64,000 nt of DNA from Pyxicephalus adspersus (GCF_032062135.1 NC_092859.1:29863753-29927752), one strand, 5' to 3'; counted from the stretch's first letter, positions 1 through 13,155 are shown. The notes: generated by a model from the sequence alone, not told the origin. Translations and numbers: made by a program.

Positions 1-1854
1 TTTTGTTAGATCTAAATACTTGGCAATTAAATACTTCTGCAACCCAAGCCAACCACAATCAACCCAGCAGTGGTTTCTAAGCATGGGGATAGGTCACTAC
101 TCTGTGGATAAAAGTCTTTGGGATGAACGTGAGCGTGTCAAGGACACAAGTCAACATAATAAATGATAGTTGTTTTTTTAAAATAATTTCTGTATTTATT
201 TTAGTAAGGCACCTGAAAAATCACCATAATTTAAATAATTGGATTTCAAAGTATGAACAAGGGATGTGGTGCCATGATAATTAGTCCCCCCCCCCCCCCC
301 CTTCAGTGATTGATTGGAACAGAAGTTTCTAAAGGAAAGTCTAAATCTTTTTGGTTGTTGAGACAGTTCTGGAGTCCTTGTTATATCTACTCACTTGTGT
401 TTTTTTATTGATTGAATTATCATTATAAATTAAAGTTATTAATTTGTTTTTATGGATGATTTAGTTTTTTTGTATAGCTCATGTGTTGGGATGTAGTGTA
501 AAGTCCACCTACAAATAAATATCTATCTCCTTATAGAGGAGAGAGCAGGTGGGTGGAGCTGGGAACCGGTGGGCAGAAATCTCTCCACTGGGATCCCCAG
601 GAGACAATAAACTACTAATTTAAAATCTAACTTTCTAATCCAAACCCAACCATGCATCATCTAATAAGTAATATTTTAGTTTTAGATGACTCAAGTAAAG
701 ATAAAAACCCTAACAAAATGAAATTTAAAAGATCATGTATCATAAACAAGTAATCATAAAGGGTACTTACCACTTTTTATACTTTGTTGCTAGTCCCCAA
801 CAAAGATCACAATAATTGCATAGCATTTCTCAAAGCAGTATTATTGTTGGTGACCACAGTGCACAATGCCCAGGTATTATGCGTTAAAAAGCCACCTGTA
901 GTTGCCATGGGTAGCCTGTGTAACAAGGTGAGAGTTATATCCTAATACAAGGAAGTGTCTAAGCAAGAACCTTCATGGCAGGATCACTGGGTACTAATTT
1001 AATGAAAGCCTAAAATATTAAAAATGACATTACATGAACATGTTATAGATTATTTGAGATTTTAGTGAATGTGTTTAGATTATCAATAACAGATATTTAA
1101 TAAATATGTTATGTAAAAATATAAAGTGAGTGTGGGTGTTTTTTTTGTTTGTTTTTTTAAAGCTGATTTTCTGTGGTCACAGTCCTAATGGCTTTTTTTT
1201 TTTTTCACTACGTGCAATGAGAGGGATATACACTAATTACAATACTATGGTTTTGTCAACATAGAAGTTTCTTATTTACTGAGCTTATCTCTACTTTAAA
1301 TGACCAATGGAGTTCAAGGCATTTGGTGTGTGTTTAGTAAATGCAGATATTTATTTGAATTGAAAAAGAGGTCAGGACAGCAGCAAATTGTGGCATAAGT
1401 TATAAAGTTTGCCAATCATTCTATAACTAGAAATAAAAGTTTTTGACCTGACTTTTTAAAAATAAATGTGGAGAAAGCACAAAGCATTAAAATGTATTGT
1501 TATGTTTCTGTTTAAAGTGAACCTTTATCTCATTTTGCACTAGTAAAAGTAAACATCATCCATCAGAGCAAACAAAGAAGATTCTAATTAAACGTCACTC
1601 TCTTTGTTGGAACAACATGATGACTAAATTCTGCCAAATGTCCTAGCAGAGAGCCTCGATGGCCAGTATGGACATTCTCATTACACAGCAGGGATATCAG
1701 TTTGCAAGTCTTACCAAGGAAATAAATCAAAGTCAGATTCTATTAACAAGGTGAAACTGTAATGGGCATGAAGGTGGCTTTTCTGACTTAAGTTAGACAC
1801 AGTAAGGTGTTTATTTTTATGCAAGACAACTGATTCAAATGTTTACATTGCAGG
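1..1854. other. Intergenic or distal 5' sequence, no gene seen
   Basis: AT-rich sequence with a C run at 286, T runs near 1140 and 1190, and no open frame of note. GTTGCCATGGGTAGCC at about 901 loosely resembles an RFX X-box. I see no exon. Confidence 0.5.
286..301. repeat. C homopolymer, 16 bp
   Basis: A run of 16 C. Length is prone to sequencing error. Confidence 0.9.
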
Positions 1855-2395
1855 AGTATCATAGTGAATCAGTGGTTAGCATTCCTGCCTTGCAGCACCA
1901 GTTCTACCTTTAAATCTTGGCCAGCATGAGTTTGTTTGTTCTTCCTTCATTTGAATGGGTTTTTTTTCCCACATCCTAAATACATACTGGTAGGTTAATT
2001 GGCTTCCCACCAAAAAAAGTTCTTAGACTATGGTAGGGGCATTAGATCAGGGTTTCTTCTTTATACAATGGGGGGGGGGCATTGATAAAGCCTCCAGGTC
2101 CTCAGAGAACCCCTACTATATAATTAGTATATCCACATGCCAGTATATTAGCAAGATGGTCAGTGGGAAGAATGTCACCTTTACAAATACCCAAAGATCA
2201 TTGGTGTCAGTTAAGCTTGACTTCAGTGGCTTAAATTGCTCAGGGAACCCCTAGCAACCTCTAGAGGAACCCTGGGGTTCCTTGGTGAAAGAAACACTGG
2301 ATTAGATGTGAGGTCCTCTGAGGGGAAGTTGGTGACATAACTATAGACCCTGCAAAGCTCTGCATGATAAGTCAGTGCAATATAACTGCACTAAA
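1855..2395 (+). mobile_element. tRNA-derived SINE (V-SINE-like), interrupted by a hAT insertion
   Basis: The head ATCAGTGGTTAGCATTCC resembles a tRNA A-box. Remnants of the conserved central domain follow (GTTTGTTCTTCCTTC, CCCACATCCTAAATACAT, GGTTAATTGGCTTCCC). The 3' part (GACTATGGTAGGGGCATTAG, then AGATGTGAGGTCCTC) is split by the element at 2048-2299. Other copies lie at 12664-12938, 38515-38645 and 38929-39234. Confidence 0.7.
2048..2299. mobile_element. Nonautonomous hAT-like MITE nested in a SINE
   Basis: This 252-bp element begins CAGGGTTTCTTC and ends GAAAGAAACACTG. It is flanked by 8-bp duplications CATTAGAT (2040-2047) and GATTAGAT (2300-2307) that differ at one base. The duplicated sequence is part of the host SINE. 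Its interior matches the elements at 26728-26993 and about 12985-13155. Length and 8-bp duplication fit hAT; the superfamily call is inference. Confidence 0.75.
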
Positions 2396-2799
2396 ATCTT
2401 TATAAGTGCAACAGAGTTTTAAAATCACAAAAAGTATTCCAAAAATTCAAAACCTCTCGGAAATAAAAAATGTAGTCAAAAATGTTTTTCTTTTGTGTTC
2501 CAATTATGTATGTAATAGCAAAAAACAAAGCAAAACATCTGCTTCAACTTCTGTAGAGTTCAAAGAGTTCATAGAAGTAAAACAATTCTGCAAAACTTTG
2601 TGTAAGTATCTTTGCCCATGTAACAATTGCATTGAGGTTTGGTAAATCCCATTGCATCTTTTTTCCATCTTCCACAAAGGTTAAAATAATTGCAATTAGC
2701 TCTTCCAGGATCATTTTGACCCAGATTGTATTGTATCTGGCCCCCTCCTTTTGGAGCCAGAAGAGTTAAAAGGAGTTTGTCCTAACCCCTATCCCCCCA

Positions 2800-3310
2800 C
2801 TGTAAGGCCCATCCTGTATTCAGGGCTATGGGTTGCCATGGAGATAGAACCTTAGCCCAGCCAGCTGCAGATGAAGAAGTCAGAATGGGTCAGGCCTCCA
2901 CTGGTGGGAATAGGGAGGAGGAGGAGGAGAGAGGAGGAAGCAGCACAACTCCAAAGAGAGACAGAGCAAAATCATTTCCAGCAATCACACTGACAAAAAC
3001 AAAAAAAATACTCATTATCAACAGGGAAATAAACTATACAGGATGTATGGAGGAGGGGAGCCAGCTCTGCAAGGACAGCATCTGCCAACTTGTTGCATTT
3101 AAGTATAAGAAGAAAACAGTGCAGCAAGAAGAAGGCATCAGATACTTTTTTCCCTTTTTTTTCAAAGAGGATTTGGAAGTTTAACAAAAGAGGGGAGGAG
3201 GGAGGGGGGCATGGATCCAGATGCTGCTTATTCCTCTCCCTTCGCTGTTCTCAAGTTACACAAGATGAGGGAGGAAGAGAAGGAAGCTGCTCCCTGGGTT
3301 TTAAAAGAGG
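2800..3310 (+). other. Candidate 5' non-coding exon or regulatory segment (speculative)
   Basis: This segment differs from its AT-rich surroundings. It is purine-rich, with a GAG/GAA block at about 2917-2940. It contains GTTGCCATGGAGAT, which resembles half of an RFX X-box, and it ends near a possible donor (AAAGAG|GTATAT at about 3310). Open frames of 118 and 100 codons cover it but show no recognisable domain and are rich in low-complexity residues. It could be a first non-coding exon or promoter of DENND2A about 31 kb upstream of the coding exons, or simply unannotated repeat. There is no direct evidence. Confidence 0.2.
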
Positions 3311-3740
3311 TATATTTCTATCTATCTATATGTATTTGTCAATTAACAAATGTATTATTATGTGCTGGCTTGTGGAAGAATGGAATGTGTAGTTTGGATG
3401 CAGTGAAATGAAAAAACTTTGATGAGTGACCATTAGCAAAAAAGTTTAGGAACTTTAGGAAAGAATTCAGTTTTTTTTTAAAATAAGGTAGAGGTGAGTG
3501 TACATTAAAGCAAAGAAATCAGGCTATTCTTTATTTCTGCTTTTGGTTTTTGTGAAGAAGGGTTCATAACATTTTGTGTAGTAACCCTTAGCAACCTATT
3601 GCAACTCTGCTGAAGTCAGGACAGTAAAAGAAATTTACTGAAGGTTCTGATTATAGGTATCTGCATATGTTGATATTATATATAGTGTATATACAGACAG
3701 CTGATACTAAGGCTCTGTACAGGAAATATTGATACCCTCT

Positions 3741-3808
3741 GGATGGATAGATAGATACATAGATAGATAGAAAGATAGCTAGATAGATAGACAGATAGAT
3801 AGATAGAC

Positions 3809-3850
<42 letters not shown>
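3741..3850. repeat. GATA microsatellite
   Basis: About 27 tandem GATA units, imperfect on the left (GATACATA, GAAAGATAGC) and pure toward the right. Confidence 0.95.
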
Positions 3851-5647
3851 TTTGATCATCTGGAGTTTCATTTTACAATCATTTACATGCCCACCCCTAG
3901 CTCCCCCTCCCTGTATTATTATTGTTTTATATCCTATGTGTTTCTTACTATGGTCCTTATTGGATGTACATTTGCTCTATTTTCATATTATTCTTTCTTA
4001 TAATTGTATTGTTGGAATTTATCTTTTGAATTGCAAATTCAAAAAGATCTACCCATACAATCATTTACTTATCTTTTGAGCCACAGTATCTACGGCTATT
4101 TCCCTCAGTTTTGTCCTGGGAGACCACTCCGCTGTACAGATCAAATGATGTTTAATTAAATGGAATGTGAACTGAATCGACAAGTTAGCAGATATTGAAC
4201 CTCATATGTAGAAAAGACATTTTATGGAAATTGGGCAATCTTGGGATAGGAACATTTTTACAGCATGAATTTCCACAGTCACATTTCAAAAGCTGGGATT
4301 TTCCTTCAAAATTATGGACAGTTGGCAACTTTGATCATTTATACTTATATGTACAGGACAAACTTATACCGAAAATATTTGTGGTGAATGACTAAGTTGC
4401 ATGCATTCTTAAAGGACCAGTCCACCCAAAGGTGATTTTATTATTTGTGTTGAATGGAGTCAACGACTGGTTTCCTATGTAACCTGGATGCTCCAACTGC
4501 AAAATCTCTCCACCGTTCTCAAGTCTGCTCTTCTATTCATTTATCAAGGTTCTTGCCCACCTTTGCGTATTTCCAGCGCCTATTGGTATATTTCTATAAT
4601 ATAAAACAAATATTAGAGAGGGAGGTGGACTGGTAGCTCCTTTATTGGGCACAACAAGTATACAGACCCATAAAATCAGAGACCTCAACAATAGAGCCTC
4701 AAAAAGATTTAAAGAAATCTCAAATGTTTTTATTCTTCTTTTAAAAACACAAGATATTTGTTGACTATTAATATGCATTACTTGTTTACAGAATATGATT
4801 CTAAAAACATCTATCCATTCATAAACATGTCATGCTCTTCCAGACCCACCATAAAATTTCTCCTCATTTCAGCTAATAGGTGAATGCTTGGTGAATATAT
4901 TTCTTTAACTTTTCTCCATTGAAAAAAGAACAATTGTCTATTGGTTGCAGAGACTTTCCCTTGTGTGATCATTCTTTCTCTAAGTTGGAGAACTCAACCT
5001 GGGAGAATGACACCATCACCTGGTACTGTATGCCATTTGTGCAATGCTGGAAATACTGCTGGGCGGGCCTCAGCATTGGAGTGAGACAGAACTATATGAA
5101 GCCTTTGTGTACACCAGCTTGCCAAAACCTGCAATACAAACATATCAGTTTGATAAAGTTGCTTTTTAAATGAACTATATAAAGCATGTTTTTATGCTGC
5201 TTTTTGCAGCATAAAAAGGGAACTTTTATATGTTTTGCATGTTTTAAAGAGACCCTGTCACTAGTATAGCAAATTGTAAACTACTACTACTTGTAAAAGA
5301 ACATGCTAGATATTAACCTGCTTGCCTGTCCAGAGGGCAAACCTATAAAGTTTCCTGTACACCTGGTATAGTTTGGCATTGTTTTGTTATTTTTTTTTTA
5401 CTAGTGGCCAACCTCACTTTGAACCTTTACATATAGACCAAAACTCTGAGATATAAAACAGGGACATTGAGTAGCATAAACATAAAGCATGTGGATCAAG
5501 AACACACTCCATGCCACAACTCCTTTTATATAGATTATAAGATTCCACCTAGTGTTTTCACCTCGGAGTCCTACAACGTTCACCCAATATTGGGAGGAAG
5601 AGTCGGAGAGATAGAGCAGCCCTTTCTGGTCAATATTCTTCTGCACA
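3851..5647. other. Gene-free stretch
   Basis: Only short open frames without recognisable content. The hairpin at 5189 is the only structured feature. Confidence 0.5.
5189..5217. other. Perfect 12-bp hairpin
   Basis: TTTTTATGCTGC and GCAGCATAAAAA flank a 5-T loop. It has the look of a terminator-like stem but no transcription unit is visible here. Probably a palindromic repeat core. Confidence 0.5.
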
Positions 5648-6665
5648 TTCCATGCAGGGCACTGCTCTTTCCCCTCCACGCTACTGGGCACTGTTGCCCT
5701 TCATCAGTCACTATTGTTCTCCCTCATCTTCTGTTGTGTACTGTTGTTCTCCCCCATTTTCTGTTGTAGTTTTTATTCTTGCTGACCCTCAGCTGGGCAC
5801 TATTATTCCACCACATCCCCATGCTTGGCACTATTGTTCTCCTCCACCCACTGATGGGTGTTATTGTTTTTCTCCATCCCTTTGGGCACTTTGTTGTCCT
5901 CTTTCTTCACTGGGCACTATTATTCCCCACTACCCCAAGCTGAGCATTATGGATCTCTGCCCAACCTCAGCTGGACACTTGTTTTCCTTCATCTGGGCAC
6001 CTTCATCCTTTCTCAACTATTTTTCCTCCCCTTTCACCATGGGAAATATTTCTTCACAACACTTGCTGGGCACTATTTTTCTTAACAGTCTCTGCTTGGC
6101 ACTGTTGTTCTCTCCTGTCCTGTGCTTTGAACTATTGTCCTTTCCCTGTGCTCCTTAACCCCCATATTGAGCACTTTTGTTTCTTCTCGCATCTGATGGG
6201 CACTACTGTTCCCCTCGCCCCTAACTGGCTTTTTTGTCCCTACAACATTGGCCACTATTGTTCTTCCTCCTACCCCTTGCCAGGTACTACAGGATTCCCC
6301 CACTCCTCTCTTGGCATCATTGTTCCCCCAACACCTTCCCAGGCACTATTATTCCCCCTACCCATGCTGGGCATTATTGTTTTTCCCATCTTCATTTTGC
6401 AACTATCATGAGGATGAGAATGCCTAAAACTGGCATTTTTTTCCTCCCACTGGCCACCGACAATGGGAATTTTCTTCCTCTTCTTGACCACTGACACTGG
6501 TGTTTTTCCACCCACTGCACCAAACATTTCCAATTTCCCTAAACTTGGACACTGGGTTTTTTTTTTCTTCCCAGGAACCACTGAATTAAAAACATCAATC
6601 CCCCAACCCCACATGAAGTGATCACAGGTCTTTTTTCCCCACAACAGACATTAGGGCATTTTTCA
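5648..6665. repeat. Degraded minisatellite, about 1 kb
   Basis: Some 25 diverged units of roughly 30-45 bp share the core TGGGCACTATTGTTCTCC followed by a C-rich spacer. From about 6410 the unit changes to one with TTTTCTTCCCACTGACCACTGACA words. Several overlapping open frames on both strands (up to 168 codons at 5652-6158) are by-products of the stop-poor repeat, not genes. A related array in the opposite orientation is at 59765-60015. Confidence 0.75.
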
Positions 6666-6679
6666 TCCCACTGATCAGC

Positions 6680-6882
6680 AATGTAAGAACCCTATAATAT
6701 ATACTTCTCACTGCTGTATTCTGTACACTATCTTGTACATTGCATTGTCCTACAATCCATGTCCTACACTCCGTGTGCTGTGTAGTAAGTTTCATAGACC
6801 TGACCCCTGTTATGTTGTATATTACTATTTAATGTACAGCGCTGCGTAATATAATAGGGCTATATAAATACTGTTTAATAAT
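6680..6882 (+). mobile_element. SINE/LINE 3' tail with CAGCGCTGCGTAATAT end
   Basis: The end GTACAGCGCTGCGTAATATA and GGCTATATAAATACTGTTTA matches the tail of the V-SINE-like elements, but the upstream part differs from them. It leads directly into the AAT repeat at 6878-6975. Confidence 0.5.
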
Positions 6883-6915
6883 AATAATAATATTAATATT
6901 AATAATAATAATAAT

Positions 6916-6949
<34 letters not shown>

Positions 6950-6975
6950 TTAATAATAAAATAATATTATTATTT
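6878..6975. repeat. AAT microsatellite
   Basis: Tandem AAT units interrupted by ATT inversions (AATATTAATATTAAT), so parts can pair with themselves. It grows out of the preceding SINE/LINE tail. Confidence 0.95.
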
Positions 6976-9900
6976 TACTGGAAAAGTTTCTTTTCCAATA
7001 CTCATTGCTATGTAGTTCGGGTATATATGTTTTTATCATTTAAATTTATGGTATACAGACTCTTAGTAACAACATTGATCATAAATTTTTGGGTACTGGA
7101 AAATATGTGCAGTGTACACAGTTTGTAGCCTTATACTCCTTTCAACCATTATTCTTTACAAATACTTACTATAGTGCAATTTAGCAGTATGCCTTTTTAG
7201 AGCAACACATTCTATGGACCATGGGTTTCGTTTTACTAAGGTGTCCTTTTTCTCATCCTAAACTTTGGAGGTTTAGCAGATTGATAGAACTGGTAGTTTA
7301 CACAAAAAGCTTTGCAGGTTTATCTGCACCTATTGGTTACATAGTGCTGTGTATAAATTGGTACAACGAAAATATAATTATAATAAAAATATTAAAGTAA
7401 AGATGTTTTTGCTTTGGAAGTGACAATTTATTTCTGCCAAGATTTACAGGTATTTTCTGTACTTGGTAAAATTTTAATTAGCCTGAAAAAAGATAAATGC
7501 AGCTCCTACATCTAAGGACTGGTAAGCTGCAATACATCACATCTATGGCTTTAGATATGTTTCAATGCAGTGCATGTACAGTGTATTAATCAGCAAGTGA
7601 TGTAGAGTATTGTGCTGAGTATTGCATGCTTTTGTAGACTGGTGCATAATCCACAGGCAGACAGACTCTGTGTGTTGCCATGTTTGTTGTTTTGTGGTCT
7701 CAGCTGTGATATTTCCTGCTCTGTGTCACAAATGAACATCATACTTGGCTCACATTGTAACCTTCGCCTTACTTACTTGGTGTTACTTAAGCTTCTGTCC
7801 TTGTCACATCATGTCCTCCTAATTATGGGTTATATATGCGTCCTATACAAATATAAATAACTTGTCAAATATCAGAGCTTGTCAAAACTAGAATCATCCA
7901 AAACAAGATCTAAAAAAATGACTTTTGGTCTAGTTTTTGATAAAATAGGGAAAGCTAAGACACAGTTTTGTATTTATCTCCTATGGCATCATTGTCTCTA
8001 GGACAGAAAGTGATAAGTAACTCAAACTTTTACAGTTGTCACCAGAAAGAAAATCTTCCAAGGGGACACCTGTTTGTTGACAACATCTCTCTTTGATGAG
8101 ATTCCCTCTTTTTGTTCCAGAATAGTGAAAGGAAATCTTCCCAACAGGGCACAGACAGGGAAAGAAAATCTGACAAAATCCTTAACCATTTCCTAATATA
8201 TCAAAAAGGTTTAAAACACTTTATTGTATATACGCTCTAAAGAAAACTTCTGGTATTAGTGTTATTAGTATCTTTTAGATGAATGCACGGATGCAATTTT
8301 TTTACAATAACTGATTTGCTGCTAGAAGATTTGTAATTTTGTCCAATTAGTCTTATGGATCGGGAACACCTGCCAGACATCATAGCCATGTCTGACCTTC
8401 ATTAAGGTGAACAGCTCCATCAAGGTCTCAGGCGTGCAAAGAGAACTTTTCCTGTTTGACTTTTGCATGAGTTACATTGCCGTGCAGAAAGTTTTGGCAT
8501 AAGCAGCATGTTTGTTTTTTGAATAATGGCAATTCTTCTATAGCAAGATAAGGAGGAAGATGTGTGAACTAATGTATCTAGTCATTTATTCAGAACATCA
8601 ATTACTTCAAAACACATTTCCTGCTTTGAAAATAGAATGATGGTCTTCTTTAATGGGGGATGTCTTTTTCCTGCACACTCTTGACTTCCTGTTTTTGACA
8701 GGAGGAAAACAATGTACAGGAAGTCCTGTTTTATAGTATTGTTAGTCATCTTGTTAGGTTTTGTCACTCAGCTATATTTTTTCATGTGACAAGGTGGTTT
8801 TATTCTTTTAGCAAATGGGCAATTTTTTCTGTGTGTGGTCCTGGTATCAAGCGTTCTTCTTCTTTTTAGAAGGTGCTAGGTTGATGGATCATCCATTTGT
8901 AGCCATCAGAACGCCTTCAGTATCACATACTTAATTTAAAAAAACTCAAAATACTTATTTGCTTTTTTTGGAAAGAAAAGATGTAAAGCCAATCTTTAGG
9001 CAAAAAAAAAAAAACTACCTATCCATCATTTAGGTCCCTTGACAGTGATGCTTGGGACTTCTGATCCGGTGCTGCCGATACTCCAGTCCACTTGGCTCAT
9101 TACCAGAAGACGTTCAGAGATGACCCCGCCGAGGGAGAGTCAATAGAAAAGTGTCCATGTCACACAGGTTGAAATATGGATACCTGTCGAAGGACCCTGC
9201 CTATAATGAAGTCAGTCATTGTCAGACTTCTCAACTGGCCGATACACATTTCTCTATACACATTTGCTCAGAACCTGAGATAAAGTGGTGGGCCCCAGAA
9301 ATGTGCCAGCCAGTCAAGCAATTGCAATCTCTTAGGTGTGTTTGTTCTGTTTATATGCAGACATACCCTTGTTCATCTGCGAGTACTTTTATATGTTTAC
9401 ATTTTTATTTATGTTTATATTCTAATAAATAGCTACATGTATTTCATGAGGCCATAGTGTTTTATCTTTTTTCTATGCTTAAAATCAGAGCACTTTGTCA
9501 TGAGCTGCGACCAGGAGGTAACAATTTATCATATGATCCATGAAATATATGATTGGGATGTTTATTACAATATAGATCCCCCCTATAGTATAGTGCTATG
9601 TGCTTGTAGAACTGCTGAGGTTTTGTTTCTGATCATATTGCCCCTGAGAAAATGTTCCTTCAATTTCTGTCCCTATTACAATTTGCCTTCAATCGCTGCC
9701 CCTATGGGGGTTTAGTTGTCACCAGGACACAATGGCATAAACCACATTTAAAACATTGACAGATGTTAAAGAGATTTTCCATTGCTTCCTGTCCAGAAAA
9801 GGAGTGAGGAAAAATTTTCCCAGTAGAAGCATTATTGGCACCAACCCTTCTCTACTCTTCTAAGTGATTTGTTTAAGGCTCTTATAATAATATACTTTAT

Positions 9901-12663
9901 ATTCTATACTGATAAATATATGAGAAGACTACAACTGCCAGTCTTTCCTGAAAACTGCTATTTGCCTGACTGTCATGCTAATCTAACAATTTTACCATGT
10001 TCTGAATCAATATTTTGTAACTTGATTGCAGTCCAGAAGTTCTGGCTTCACTTGCTGCATACTTGCCCCAGGTCTGGCACTCAGATTTATGCAATGCAAT
10101 ATGCCAACAGTGTTGACAAAAGTGATCTCTGAAGGTTTTCTGTATAAAATGCCCAGATTAGGGAGCACAGCAGAGATGCAGCAATTTTTTTCAAAACCTC
10201 CGGAGATCATTCTAGTCAGCACAGTGTACAGTCACTAACAGTCTATATACATGCCCTGATAAACGGGGATAATGGGCATCCAAATAATGCAGAGCCACAA
10301 GCCTGAAAATGTTAGATGTCTCAGCATGTTCAATTATTGCCACTGAAAACAATCTTTCCTGATCATTTCCAGTGATCACAGAGTGTCAGATGAATGGGGA
10401 GGAAAAAGGGGAGAACAAGCATTGCATGCAGTAACCCTCATTCATTTATGAATCCGTCAGGACAGGTCCATGAACAACGTTGGGCAACTGTTGAGCCTGA
10501 CCGTTCATTCTGAATCATCTGTCATGTGTACATAGCCGTAGGGGGTAAAGAAAGGGCTAACAAGTAACATCCAGCACTACCTGGCACCAATGAGACCTAT
10601 AAAAATTGGTGCACTGGAACAGGGGAATTAAAAGTCATATGCCACGGAGAGTTAAGTATGCTACCTATTCACCCGCAGAACCCAGCTTTTTAATTCATTT
10701 GGAGAACTGACAGGTACTCTTTAATATGTGGTTATGAAAGCAAACATTTTAAATTCCTCCCTTCCCCTCTGCATGCCTGCCTCTCTGAATAATCACTTTC
10801 CACAATGAAGCACATCATATAATAAAAAGCAGAACTACATCTGATTGCCCGTAACAGGCGATTTTCATGTTACTAAACTTTCCGTACTAATTAAAATCAA
10901 ACATAGCTGCCCAACGCAGTGACTTCACTAGGTTCATAAAGGTGACTTCCTATTGGCCAGCTGGAATAGAAAGAACAGTAAATACATTGATTTCCTGGAG
11001 CTGACAAGAATTCTGCTTTTGAATTTCAACTCAGCTGATAAGTCACGCAAGGTGAAGTTGTGTTTGCCTTGAATTTGCCTTTCATAAATATCCGCTTGGC
11101 TTTACCATAAGAAAATCCATTGTACATTATTATATTGAATTGTAGTGTTTTGTTCATGGTTGTTCTTGATGTGTAAGTGTAATACTACCTCACAGAAATC
11201 ATTACCGCTATCAGACAATGCCTTCATCTGATTTTCTCTGCAAAAGGTTGGCTTCATCTTTGTTTGGACATCATCAGTAAAGTTACTGGAACATCTACTA
11301 TAAAACCTTGTATAAGGCAGATTCAGATCTGCTTTGGGATACTGCATGGCTCCCAGCGCCTGGCACTATGCTCGGTCACTCAAGATGCAGTGCTGGTACT
11401 GGTCACTGCTGCCCCAATTCATCCTGTATGGGGCTGCTGCTGGGGAAAGCTGCATGTAGTGTCTCCCCAAAAGTACACCACATGAGGAAGCAGTAAGTGC
11501 ACCACAACCTCATGTCCAGTGTGAACAAAGCTTTTGTAGATAGGGGTATTCTGTGCCTTTTTGACCTCAGTATTGTCAAAAGAAATCTGTCCCTTTTATC
11601 CTGATTGGGAATAATAGACAGATATGTTCCGAAATGTACACAGGTTTAAAGCTATTTTTAAAATGTTATTGTTAATTTTAAAGTAGCTTTTGATCCTTTA
11701 AGATCATGTTTTTCTGCCATGTCTAAGTGCTTCCTGTTATATGAAGCGACAACTGTCTCTCGATTATGCTCGCCTTGCCACCTTGTCACAGTGCCCAGCA
11801 TGGTGTGCCCATAGTGGACACAAACTATGAAATCAGTATTTGATATCAGAAACAATTTGTTTACATCCACACCCTGTAAACCAAGTCTGGCTGCTTTAAC
11901 CATATGGAATAACTAAATTGTATTGCTAACTTTCAATTAGAATAGAAACGCAATTACCTTTATTTAGAGACAGAACTCATCACTTGACAGTAAAAAAAAT
12001 GAATATGTTATGTTGTTTCTATTTTTACACCCATTTTCATGTGCAACAGTTAAATAAATTTCAGGAGTCAGTAAAATGTGCTGTGGAAATGGTTTGGATG
12101 AGAGATAAGCACTCTCAACCCAATCAGGACAGGAAGAGATCAGGAAGAAGGGACATTTTGAAGGAAACGATCATGACAAAAACATATAAACTGGCCTCAG
12201 AAGGGATAATTGAGCAGAGGATCCCACAGTTACTTCTTTTATGCCACTTGCCCTGTGAACTTGTTCTTAAAAAAAACAAATGATGACCTAATTCAGTAAA
12301 GAATATGAAGGTATGGGCAGTTTTCAGAGATGTTGTTAATTGGTTTGGGAGTCATGCTTTAATTATGTATTATGCAAAATTATGTATTTCTCCAGAGCCA
12401 TTCCCGAGTGTGAAGATTTGCTTGTAGAGTGTTTTTCTTGTTCCTAGCATTTTTCTTGATTTTTAAACCAAATGTAAAAGATATAGCTGTGAAAGCATCC
12501 CTCTTCAGCACTGCTTTGGTCAAGAAATCCTCTGTCACCCTAAAATCTTCCTGGTTTAGTGTCTGGCATGATGTAACTCCTGCCCATGTGCACAGTAGTT
12601 AGTTTGTCCTGGCACAAAATCGTGCCAAGACTGTACAAAAAAACCCTGCTATACTACTACTAT
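6976..12663. other. Gene-free stretch with decayed dispersed repeats
   Basis: The segment 7435-7560 (GCCTGAAAAAAGATAAATGC, CTACATCTAAGGACTGGTAA) recurs at about 61150-61255. The phrases GAAAGGAAATCTTCCCAAC (about 8128) and GAGGAAAAATTTTCCCAG (about 9807) look like one more old repeat family. No coding exon is recognised. A small CpG cluster near 9060-9140 has no associated signal. Confidence 0.45.
10330..10545. mobile_element. Decayed fold-back element, GTCATGTGTACATAG family
   Basis: The segment holds CAATCTTTCCTGATCATTTCC and ends TCTGTCATGTGTACATAGCC. It shares short blocks with 30335-30665 and 42315-42545. Boundaries are approximate. Confidence 0.4.
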
Positions 12664-12938
12664 ACACTACACAGTATTTATATAGCGCCAACAAATTATG
12701 CAGCGCTGTACAAAAGTCCATAGTTATATAACTAGCTGTCCCTCAAAGGGGCTCACAATCTAATTTACCTACCATAGTTCTATGTCTTTAACACAGTCTA
12801 AGGTCAATTTTTAGGGGGAAGCCAATTACCCTAACTGCACAGTTTTGGAATGTGAGAGGAAAACCAGAGTAACTGGAGGAAACTCACACAAACAAAGGAA
12901 TAACCTGCAGCTAATCACTGAGCCACCATGCTGCCCAC
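12664..12938 (-). mobile_element. V-SINE-like SINE, minus strand
   Basis: Reading the minus strand, a head with TGGCTCAGTGATTAGC is followed by the central GTTTCCTCC-type block and the phrase ACATAGAACTATGGTAGG. The tail GCGCTATATAAATACTGTGT is the LINE-derived 3' end. It is diverged but nearly full-length. Confidence 0.75.
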
Positions 12939-12984
12939 TATATTTACTATAATGCTATATTTACTAAATTCACAGCTCTCAGTA

Positions 12985-13155
12985 TAATATCGTGTTGGTT
13001 GGTCAGTAGGAAAAATGCCTGGTCAGTGAGAAGAATGTCACCCTTACAGATAGCCAAAAAGATCATTGGTGTCAGGTAAACTGACCTAAGAGGCACACAT
13101 TGCTTATTTCTCACAGAACCCCTGGCAAACCTCTGGAGGAACTCTGGTTGTAAAA
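12985..13155. mobile_element. Fragment of the same hAT-like MITE family
   Basis: The stretch with GAAGAATGTCACCCTTACAG, AAAGATCATTGGTGTCAGG and ACCTCTGGAGGAACTCTGG matches the 3' half of the element at 2048-2299. The terminal repeats are not intact. Confidence 0.6.

Noticed and set aside
5652..6158. 168-codon open frame
   Set aside because: It lies wholly in a degraded minisatellite; the peptide is a run of repeat-derived Trp/His/Cys/Ser/Pro words with no domain.
6270..6644. 124-codon minus-strand frame
   Set aside because: Same minisatellite region, opposite strand; no recognisable domain.
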